A DNA stretch of 64,000 bases from contig JANTQE010000020.1 in the NCBI GenBank assembly GCA_032988195.1, positions 434,001 to 498,000 of the forward strand, read 5' to 3'. The stretch's first letter is position 1. Every line of letters begins with the position of its first letter. Source of the stretch: Arachnomyces sp. PD_36. Lineage: Eukaryota; Ascomycota; Eurotiomycetes; Onygenales; Arachnomycetaceae. Positions 49,188 to 58,796 of the stretch are shown piece after piece. Below the pieces are notes generated by a model. That model was given only the letters and a program-made list of their open reading frames with translations. It made no database searches and was not told where the DNA came from. Position numbers and translations under genes: made by a program.

Positions 49188-51454
49188 CTACAATCCTCGC
49201 CATCTAGCCCATCCAGCAGCTCTTATCTCATTCTTCTTCGGGGTATTCTCCTCCTCACGATCATTATTCCCTGTCAAGCTGTCGCTTTCATGGAGACCGG
49301 TTCCGCCTCTACCTTCTTCGGCGATCTTTCCACTGACGTCCCTGCGTCTTCCGACGCCAAGACCGGCAATGTAATTTCCATAGGTGGATGAGCCGGATCC
49401 GAGCTGGAGCCCTGTATCTAGGTCGACGCCAGAGTTGCTCACGACACGGCCCTTACGGTCACCATCACGGGTCTTGGAACTGCGTTTTACGCTCAGGCTG
49501 GAAATTGGTGGAGGGTCTGTCTCGTCTTCGTCGTCGGCCTTGAGCGATTCGTACGCGGATGATTTTCCACTCCTACGCCTCCAGGATTTTATTTTCCCGG
49601 CACTTGTCGGGCTCTTGTAGCTTGGGATCGGGGTCGGTTCCACGTCGACGTTATCGTCTTGGTGGAGCGATAGATCGCCGTTTCCAGAAGGATTCGGCAG
49701 ATCAACGAGCGCAGGACGAGCCAAGCCATTTGAGTTGCCCAGAGCCGTATTTATGGGTTCAGAAGGCTGGGGTGTTGGCGGGTTCATACCCAATGGGTCA
49801 CGCGGAGATGGTTGTCGAGCTACATCATCTTTAGGAGCAAGGAAATCCCGATCTGGTTCACCCAAGTCTCGTTCTGTGTCGTATAATCCGTTCCTCGGCT
49901 CATGGATGTGGAAGTTATCGTCTTCATGATCATCGTGATCGTGGTCGAGAGCTGTGTAGTCCCCACGGTTCCTCGCAGGGCGTTTTGGAGACCCATCGTC
50001 GTGCTTACCGAAAGCGCTCCAGTTGTTGAGATCAGCATAGGCAGCGTCGTAGTCCGCAGTGGTTGGTCGTGTGGGCGATGGAGATCCGTCATTGTGGTTG
50101 GGATATCCACGGCCAGTAGGTGGGGGAGACGGTGAGGAAGGATAGGTGAACCAGTTGTCTTTCATGAGAGATGATGACTGGCTCGGGTCACGGATATCAT
50201 ATGCTATTGACTTTGGCCTTGCGCGAGAAGGTTCCAATGGAGGAGGTGTGGAAATAATAGCGGAGGTGGGTCTAGACGATGGGCGGTTCTTCTGTGCCGT
50301 CGATCGACTGAGAGAAGTGTTTGAGACATTTGCCTGCTCGTATATCCGCTGCTGTTGACTAGGCAAGTCGGATCGCGAAAATCGGTTCGACTTGGAGGAA
50401 TAATGGCTCGATCTCTTGCCGTCGGGTCCCTGCGAAGTGCGTGGTGGCGTAACATTTGCAGCTGAACCAGCTCGTGTGTGCATAAACGGAATAGTACGGG
50501 GTGGGGAGATGAGAGGATCCTCGGCAGCAGAGAAGCGGTTGTCTGCTGAATCTATGGTGCTTGAACTCAGATGTTTCTCCTTCATCTCAGACTTGTTTCT
50601 CTTGTGAGGGCGTGCTGTCAAATTGTCTTCCAACGGATTCATATCTGGCGGGAGTCGGGTGATTTGTCGGAAGATTACAGCCAAATAGATCGAGATGATC
50701 AAGGATATCAAATGAAGCCCACCATTGGCGATGTTGATCAAGAAAGTGGTGTAGACGATTTTATTGGTAATCTCGGGGTCTTCGAAAAGCGTGGACCAGC
50801 CATACGCACCCGATGTGTATTCCGTCCGACACACCATAGCGGAGAAGACAAAGAAAGGAATGAGACCGGAGTCCAGAATTGAAGCGAACAGCATGTAGCT
50901 GGCTGTGGAGCCAGGTGGTCGGCCGACGGGAGAACGGCAGAGGTGAAAGATTGCGTAGATAGTATGGAGAACAGCCACGGAAGGCTATGAAACAAATCAG
51001 CATCCAGGCGACAGACATATGAGACAGTGGCAATGGTTTACTTACCGCCACACGGATGATCCAGGCGATTGGAATTGACGTATCTTTAATGCAAATCACG
51101 CAGAACAGCATCCCAAGAGCCCCGAGCAGGGCACATATCCTTAAAAACAATTGGACGATCCTCGTATACTTGACTTTATCCTTCGTCCGTGGACTCATCG
51201 CTTTGACATTCGGTCTTGCGTATGCGGCAACCTGATACTGCGCGTTTGTTAGACCTGCATTTCCCGTGCAATTGAGAGACAGCACTTACAGAATCCGGAT
51301 GCCGATTGAAGTTCACCAACGGGCCACTCGGTTTAGGCCGTGCCTGCCGCGGAGACCAGCTTGCCTGGGTCACTGCCTTTGGGTTGAATCCTCTGTCTGG
51401 GCTTCGATTGGCGGCGTTGGAACCGTAGAGGAACGGAGGCGCTGCCCCTGCCAT
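49188..51454 (-). CDS. Fungal four-transmembrane protein with long cytosolic tail, function unknown
   Basis: Three exons on the minus strand (51290-51454, 51046-51231, 49188-50984) give 715 residues. Four hydrophobic helices appear in the first ~270 residues: LFLRICALLGALGMLFCVIC, an IAWIIRVA to IYAIFHL segment, YMLFASILDSGLIPFFVFSA and FLINIANGGLHLISLIISIY. The spacing resembles MARVEL/Sur7-like four-TM proteins, but I see no diagnostic motif. The ~440-residue tail is disordered and rich in Ser, Pro, Arg and Asp, with a His/Asp patch (DHDHDDHEDDNFHIH). Such tails are often phosphorylated. The stop is near a possible donor site (GTAGGT, reverse strand at ~49189), so a small extra 3' exon cannot be excluded. 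Confidence 0.8.
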
Positions 51455-51741
51455 CACGGCGGTAGAATAATAATGACTGACTGACTGATACGTTGAGGAA
51501 GTATGATATTTGGGTGGATAGGTATGTGGAAAGAGTGCAATCCCAACCTCTCAAGGGAAGGGAAAAGTCCAATTATGAGGACGGGCCCAGCCATTTCGTA
51601 GGGCTGAGTGATGTCAACAGACCGTTGTGATTGTTGTCGGGGCAACGACGACGATAGGAGCAAAAATCTTATATCACGTGATATGAGTCGACTGACATCG
51701 CCGGCGACCATCGAGAGAAGAAGAAGAAGAATATCACTGTC
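51455..51741. promoter_or_regulatory. Bidirectional promoter, four-TM protein / ARH1
   Basis: 287 bases between start codons. It contains a perfect 14-base palindrome ATATCACGTGATAT at 51671-51684, 58 bases upstream of the ARH1 ATG, with a bHLH-type core. An AAG/AGA repeat follows (51714-51730). Confidence 0.6.
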
Positions 51742-53460
51742 ATGAAGATGAATGCTCCTCGAATACCATACATTTGTGCTCGATGCACTTCAAATATTCA
51801 TAAGACTGCGAGACTTGGGAGATTCAAGGCCGTTTCTTCTCCTTTTAGAACATACAGCAGCAATGTTCCCAAGTCAGACCGACCATTCCGGGTCGCCGTC
51901 ATCGGTTCAGGACCGGCGGGCTTTTATGCAGCATATAGGCTTATGAGCAAAGTGGAAGGCTCAATTGTTGATATGTATGAACAATTGCCTGTTCCATTTG
52001 GACTGGTCCGTTTTGGGGTTGCCCCAGATCATCCTGAGGTGAAAGTAGGTCCATATGTATCCGTAGACTTATAAGAATTAGTACTAATTATACGCCAAAA
52101 TTGCAAGAACTGCGAAGACAAGTTCACGGAAGTCGCCAGTTCTCCCCGTTTTAACTTCATTGGAAACGTAGAATTAGGCTCTGCACTCCCACTTAGTACG
52201 CTGAAGCCGCATTACGATGCAATACTCTTCTCGTACGGGGCTTCCAAGGATAAGGAGCTCGGTCTCCCCGGTGAAGATGCCCCAAGCGGTGTATACTCAG
52301 CTCGAGCATTTGTCGGGTGGTACAATGGTCTTCCAGAGTACCGAGATCTCAACCCTGACCTCACGGCTGGCGAGGATGCTGTTATTATTGGGCAGGGAAA
52401 TGTTGCTCTTGATGTTGCGAGAACGCTTTTGACGGACGTTGATGTTCTACGGAAGACGGATATGTCTGAGTATGCTCTGGAAGCTCTTGCGAAGAGCAAA
52501 ATTAGAAATGTCCGAGTGGTTGGTCGAAGGGGCCCTATGCAGGTGAGTAAAACATGAAACCCAGAAAACCGATTGTTATATCCGACTTTTAACAATCCGC
52601 AGGCCGCATTCACAATAAAGGAAGTCAGAGAATTACTCCAGCTCCCCTCTGTCTCCTTCGCCCCCATCCCAAAGGACCTTCTCCCCTCCGAATCCGTCAT
52701 CGCATCCCTCCCACGAGCAAAGAAACGCATAGTCCAACTCCTCGCAAAGGGTTCCACCACAAACCCTCAAGAAGCCACCAAATCATGGTCTCTCGACTTC
52801 CTCCTCTCTCCTCAATCGCTTCACCAATCCAAAACTCAACCTAACACCCTCTCACACGTAACCTTCACAAAGAACCAACTCGACCAATCAGACCCTTTCT
52901 CCCCATCTGCGAATGTGACCTCTCTCCCGAACTCACAGATAGACATACCCGCAAGCGCATGCTTCCGAAGTATAGGGTACAAATCCCTCCCACTCCCAGG
53001 ACTCGAAGAATTCGGCGTTCAGTTCGATCACCGAAGAGGGACAATACCGAATGATGGCCTGGGGAGAATAATCGACCCCGGCAAAGCACAGGATACCGCG
53101 TCTAACGGCGCCACAACCCTTCCCGGCCTCTACTGCGCAGGATGGGTGAAGCGTGGCCCAACAGGCGTCATCGCCTCAACCATGACCGACGCCTTCGCAA
53201 CGGCAGACGCAATCGCAGATGATTGGGCTGAGAATATGAGTTCATCTGGCCAACGGCCTTTCTTGAACGTAGCTGAGGGGGGGAGCACGGGGCTAGGTTT
53301 GGATGGGGTTCTTCCAGAAGCAAGGGGACGAGGTCTCCGTCCTACGAGCTGGCAGGATTGGGAACGGATCGATCAGGCTGAGAAGGAGAGGGGGAAGAGT
53401 GTGGGGAAGGTGAGGGAGAAGTTTGGGACTGTGGAGGAGATGATGGAAGTAGTTTCGTGA
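51742..53460 (+). CDS. ARH1: Mitochondrial adrenodoxin/ferredoxin-NADP reductase
   Basis: This flavoenzyme passes electrons from NADPH to mitochondrial ferredoxin for Fe-S cluster and heme A synthesis. Three exons (51742-52044, 52108-52542, 52603-53460) give 531 residues. The first ~40 residues are a basic presequence (ARLGRFKAVSSPFRTYSS). The FAD site is VAVIGSGPAGFYAA (GSGPAG 55-60), followed by YEQLPVPFGLVRFGVAPDHPEVK, the family hallmark. The NADPH site is IIGQGNVALDVAR (196-201 for GQGNVA), with VVGRRGPMQ. The C-terminal half has FRSIGYKSLPLPG and GLYCAGWVKRGPTGVIASTM, closing the FAD pocket. An alternative ATG two codons in (51748) is possible. Confidence 0.95.
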
Positions 53461-53744
53461 GTTTACGAATGAAAGCCAGAACCCATGTGTCGGAGATTCA
53501 AAACTTTGAATAGAGAAAAACAATTAGATATCCCCCCACCGTGGCCGTGTTTGAATACCCAAACTGTACAAAAGTATATACTAGATAAAATAAATGCAAA
53601 TATATGTCCAAAACGTGGCCAAAGTATAAACGAGAATGAGAGTAAGCCGTGCCCGCAACTCTTTCGTACAGACCCTAATCATATCACACCATACCATTCC
53701 ACATATAATATAGCAAATAAAAATCAAAGAGCATTTCGAGGCCA

Positions 53745-55709
53745 TCACGAGGGGACACCCTCATACTCCCACCCCTCGATGACCCGTCTCTTTCGCCTCG
53801 AATTTCGCCGATTCGCATTACACTTCACGAACAGCGTCAGCGCCGTAATAATAAGCACGATTATAGCCGCAACAGTAGGGACCACGATTTGTCGCCTCTC
53901 AGCCGCATCCTGGTCCTCATAGTATGGGCAGGTGGCGTTCGGGCCACCGGTGACCCAGCAGTACTGCACGTCAAGTGAATTGAAGTTCACCCAGATACCG
54001 CTGCTATCTCCGTCGGGCGATGACAGGTCCAATGTAGAGTTGGATTTGGTCAAAAGAGCGGCAAGATGGGTTTGTTCAAGGCCGGTTCGGGGGACGCCGA
54101 ATGTAGTGTTTTCGGGACATGCACCCGTGGCTCTTCCAAAGGAGGTTTTATCTGATGTTAAAACCCACGAATAGGGGGAATTGTCGACTCGGCAGGCGGC
54201 ATAGTAGTGTTTGGAACAATCCGTTGCTCGCCAATTTCCGGACAGGGTTGTATCCATCAGCGCACATCGATAGTTGTTGTCGGGGTCGGAATTAGGAGGG
54301 CTATACGGTTCTCCAGAGGCCCAGAACCATATCGAATGGGATATGTCTCGGTATGGGCGGATGTCTTCCTTGGCGGACACGTTGGAGAGAGTTTCAGTTA
54401 TCAGTGGGGATATCCCGCAGAACTTCAAGTTTTTGGAGAGATTTGACAGGGGACTCATGTCGGAACCCGACATGGAAGATTCGAAGCCGTTTATTTTGGT
54501 TGATTGGGACCATGAAGCCTGGATAGGCACATCCAAAGAATCCGGGTCATACAGGCATCCCGATTCGATGGTTCCGCCCTGGTTCGCATCCACCTCAGCA
54601 GCGGTTGTAAGGGTATCTTTGCCAAAAACCAAACCCTCATCGTTCTCAAAGTTATACTTTCCGAGCTCATCGTCAATGGTCCCCCAACCTAATAGAAGCC
54701 GCTTCGCCTTCTGTATTTCCACGTATTTCCCGCAAGGCCATCCATCTGGGGTGCTGTGGACACCCCTCTCATCTTCATTTGTTGTAAAGTATTCTGCAAT
54801 TGGGTAGTATGAATCAGGTGTTTCATACCAGGACATGTTCAAGTTTCCTCTTTCCTCTTGTAGCTGAGAAGGGCTGTACATGTATGTCCCAAGTGTCGCA
54901 TCGATAATGGATCCAAGGAGCTGATCTGAACCAGGGAGTTCGTCATCGGGTATTTTAACCGGGCGCTCCGGATCCTCGACGTCAGCAGCAGAATGTATAT
55001 TAAACACAAGAAAAAGTAGGCGCGCCTGTAGTGTGTTTGCTGTCCCCCCGAAGTATTCGAAGACTACATTTATCAACATGGACAAATCGAGAGTGTGGGT
55101 GCATGAGTATGGTCCAAGTTCATAGAGCAATGAGCTCTGATCACCACTAGCCGGGGCTGCTGTCACAGTGGCCGAAATAAGCTGTTCGTCGACGCGCTTA
55201 TCTGGGTTATTTGTTGCCCTTGTGTCCGATCCACTCGTGGAAGTTGTCGTGCTTAGCGACGTAGTAGAAGTCGAGGTTTTCCCTACATCACTGATAATCC
55301 CCGAAGACAAAGCGGCAGATGGGGCAGAAGACACTGCGGTTGCCGGATTCCCCGTCGCGCCCACCGCATCAAGCGGGATAGCAACAGGACAGAAGGTCCA
55401 TTGTTTGCGCTTCGGAGACCAATACAGGTCAACGATTAATCGTTGATATCCGACTGACAACAGATTCGAGATACAAATTGCAGTGGATTCATCTTCATAT
55501 GTCTTGTCTCCAAAGCAAGCAGCTGTCAGAGATATAGCCGGGCGAGTGATGTAGTTGATCGGGACTTGAAAGGAAACATCCCTTTGCGACTATACAACGC
55601 TTAGCGGTAACTCTACGGTGCAAATTGTAAACATCAAACTAACCAAGAGCACTGTCTCCCACAGCGAGCTCGGGATTGAACTCTCATCAGGCTTGTAGTA
55701 GCTCGGCAT
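53745..55709 (-). CDS. MTC6: Maintenance of telomere capping protein 6 (secretory-pathway membrane protein)
   Basis: Two exons, 55644-55709 and 53745-55589, give 636 residues. The spliced N-terminus MPSYYKPDESSIPSSLWET continues into SQRDVSFQVPINYITRPAIS and TAACFGDKTYEDEST, which I recognise from fungal MTC6. Then come GYQRLIVDLYWSPKRKQW and a phospholipase-like first half. A lectin-like second half has Cys-rich segments (HSIWFWASGEPYS, DCSKHYYAACRVDNSPYSW). A C-terminal helix (about 588-610, PTVAAIIVLIITALTLFV) is followed by a basic tail, indicating a type I topology. No obvious cleaved signal peptide is visible. Yeast MTC6 was found by genetic interaction with cdc13; the molecular role is unknown. 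Confidence 0.88.
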
Positions 55710-56147
55710 GAGGCGCGAGCAGTAGAATCATTGATGCGATAGGAAACTGGCTATGGCGGAGACCAGGAGCGCATCTTGTTTCCCCAGCGCCTGACCTCGA
55801 GCAATTCCTCCCAACCTAGTGCACCTGAATCGCGGAAATAAACCAATTCGAATAATAAGAAAATCTCCGTTAATCCCTCCTATGTAATTGATATGAATCC
55901 CGTTATTCTGTCGAAGTCGCCCGTTAATCTAAATTTCTCGAGAATTTCCTCGTACTCGGACTTTGACGCGGATCTTCGATTTTCAGCCTTTACCGCTTTC
56001 GTCATTCGCTGTCAAAAAGATCTGGCCACTTTCCTTCCAACAAAGAGAGAGAGAGAGAGAGACAACTGTGAACAACTCAACAACAACTCCCTAAAGAATT
56101 AAACAGTCGCTATCCTCTTCCTAGGACAGTTCTGTAACTGTTAAACA
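55710..56147. promoter_or_regulatory. Bidirectional promoter, MTC6 / SEC62
   Basis: 438 bases between start codons. A GA microsatellite lies in the SEC62 leader. No ORF of interest. Confidence 0.5.
56044..56063 (+). repeat. GA dinucleotide repeat in the SEC62 leader
   Basis: About ten copies of AG/GA in a row, some 85 bases upstream of the SEC62 ATG. A simple microsatellite, probably polymorphic. Confidence 0.85.
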
Positions 56148-57631
56148 ATGGCGACACCACCTCCACCACCTGGTGCTTCCGGTCCGACCGGTCCTCCTCC
56201 TGGAGCCGCTGCAGGAGCTCCTCCGCCTGGTGCTGCTGGCCCTGCTGCCGGTGGTCCTGGTGGTCCCGGTGGTCCCCCGGGAGCTCCTCCTGGAGTTCGC
56301 GGCCCCAGCCCTCAGCAGATACAGGCGATGCAGAGACAACTTGCAGCAGAGGCCGCAAAGCGAGGAATGACTCCAGAGCAATTCAGCAACTTCCAGCGCC
56401 AACAGCTTGCTGCTGAAGCCGCGAAACAGGGCATGACACCGGAGCAATACGTCAATCAGTTGAAGGCCAGAGCCATCGCGCAACATCAGCAGAGACAGCA
56501 ACAGCAGCAGCAGCAGGGCCAAGGCCAGGGTCAAGGACCTCCGAAACCAGGGCAGCCGCAACAGCAACAGCAACACACTGTTCCAGTGAACTCGCAAGCA
56601 CCGCCAAATCCAAAAGCCATAGCTGTTGCTCAGTTCTTAAGATCTCAGAACCTGAAGTCACGGACATGTATTCTTGACGGGCAGAGGAAGGATATGTTCA
56701 AAGGTATGGGAATAGCTAATTCGATTTCCTCCGATCAATCACTTACAATCCACCCAGTTAAACGTGCCCTCCGCGCACTCCAATCACCTGCATACGCCAA
56801 AGCCTCCAAGAAATCCAAATCGTTACTCCCACCCGTCACAGATAAAGAGTCCGCAGAGAACGCCTTCAAATTGCTCCCCCTCTCGTTACTCGCCCTCCGT
56901 GTTTCCAAATCCGACCCGCACGCCGGCCACAATCATGCCAAACCACCACCATCCAAGGGACGAGTAAAGGGGCTTTGGACCGTGAAAGTCGAACAACACC
57001 AAGATACGGATCCTATGACACATTACGTCTTTTTGTATGAGGGACCACAGTGGAAACAGAAGGCTCTGGCAGCTGGCGCATTAGTGGCAATTATGGCTGT
57101 GATCATGTTCCCCCTCTGGCCCATTATGTTAAGACAGGGTGTATGGTACCTAAGTGTCGGCATGATGGGTCTTTTGGGTCTCTTCTTCGCTATGGCCATT
57201 GTCCGTCTTATTCTGTTCTGCATCACTGTCTTCACTGTCCCGCCTGGTCTTTGGTTATTCCCCAATCTCTTCGAAGATGTCGGATTCTTTGACAGTTTCA
57301 AACCCACCTGGGGCTGGCAAGAGGTATGCAGACTCCCCGCGCCCTATTTATCCCTCACTCACACGCCTGTCTCACATTTACTAACATCATTCTCTTTTTC
57401 CACCTACAGAAGAAAAAGAAGAAGTCCTCGAAATCTTCCAACGCCCCAGAGAAGAAGAAAAAGAAGTCTTCAGCCAAGGCCGCGGCCGCCGCTGCAGAAC
57501 CAGTCGCCAGCCCATCAGCCCCATCGACAAATGATACCGCGACTTCGAGCGGCGCCTCCGTGACTCCCAACCCGTCAGAAGCCGTGAAGAGGGATCTAGC
57601 ACCTAGGGTGGAGGAAGTTGAAGAAGAGTGA
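56148..57631 (+). CDS. SEC62: ER translocation protein Sec62
   Basis: Sec62 joins the Sec61/Sec63 channel for post-translational import into the ER. Three exons (56148-56703, 56758-57323, 57410-57631) give 1344 bases and 447 residues. The N-terminus has Pro/Gly repeats and a tandem pair of QLAAEAAKxGMTPEQ units (64-78 and 86-100), then a Gln-rich run. The Sec62 domain starts at AIAVAQFLRSQNLKSRTCIL and includes GLWTVKVEQHQD and HYVFLYEGPQWKQK. Two membrane helices lie at about 288-309 and 312-342, followed by FPNLFEDVGFFDSFKPTWGW. The C-terminal tail is highly basic (KKKKKSSK, EKKKKKSSAK), then acidic. Confidence 0.95.
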
Positions 57632-58796
57632 ATGAAGCATTTGAAGAAAAAGCGTCTTACATTTTCCCTCGTCTTCCTAAAACAAACCTCCGTCGTCTCT
57701 TTCTCCACAACATACATATATTCTTTACCGCCCACAATTCCTACTTACTCTCTCTCCCTCGTCCCCACCCTACTTACTTTCCTCGGTTATACAACGATGT
57801 ACCTCTTCTTCTTCCTATTCTTCTTGACCAGTCAGTTTTTAATGCTACGTCTCCGAATTTCAATCTTTCTTCTTCTAAAGCCTTTCTACCTCTTCTCAGG
57901 AGAGTATAGGGCTTATTTCTCGGATTATATTAAAAAGGAGAGTTTGGGAATTGGGAAAGGAAAGGGAGAGTAAATAACCTGGGGTTCTTTTGCTTCGTTT
58001 CCCTGTTGGTATCATCAATGTGTTTCTAAGAAGTTTTATTAGGAGTATTCGGTTATAATAAAATCATCCTTCCCAACTGACCTTGTCCTCATCTCTATTA
58101 CTCGTTCATAGTTTGGGTCAAGACACACACATATCAAGACAGAGAAATGTTACCAAGTGTATGTATATCATTCACATTATTACCATTAAAAACTACCGAT
58201 AGCGTTTTATCCTGTCTTCCTTGCCGCCTTTCTATTCATCAAACAACAACAGCAACATCAACAACAAACAGGCGAAAGAAAAAGAAACAGAAGGGAGAAA
58301 AACAAAAGAGAAGTCTAGTTATTATGTACAAGAAGTTTTTTGTAAAGTAAGAATGATTTCGTGATAACTGGGAGGGGGGTATTGGGTATGTCTCTTGATA
58401 TGATATATCCTCCTGTATAGTGACGAGCGCTTTATAGATTTTTTTTGTGTCGTGACGGGGCGTGAAATGGATGGGGAAAAAGGTATATGAAACAAGAAAA
58501 AAAAAAATAGGAAAGAAATATAAGGGAAGTTTCAACGTTTGATACGGAATCGTGGGACTAGCGCACAGCTAGATAGATAGGACAGAAGCTGGACGCCGTA
58601 ACAAGTTGCGAATTCAATAAATCGAGAAAAGAAAAAGGGGTAAGTAAGTAGACAGACAAGGCTATCAAGGCTAGATGAGATGCGTATGTATCATCAGGTT
58701 TGAATCGTCATATGCAAGGCAATAACTGAGGCAAAAGAAACGAGAGACGTGAGACATAAAAGTGGCCGGCCTCTAGTTTCCCCCCGTCTAATTTAT
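57632..58796. other. Convergent intergenic region, SEC62 3' / PH-protein 3'
   Basis: 1.17 kb of T-rich (57650-57900) then A-rich (58240-58520) sequence, consistent with long 3' UTRs. ORFs here are biased by low complexity and I do not call them. Confidence 0.45.
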
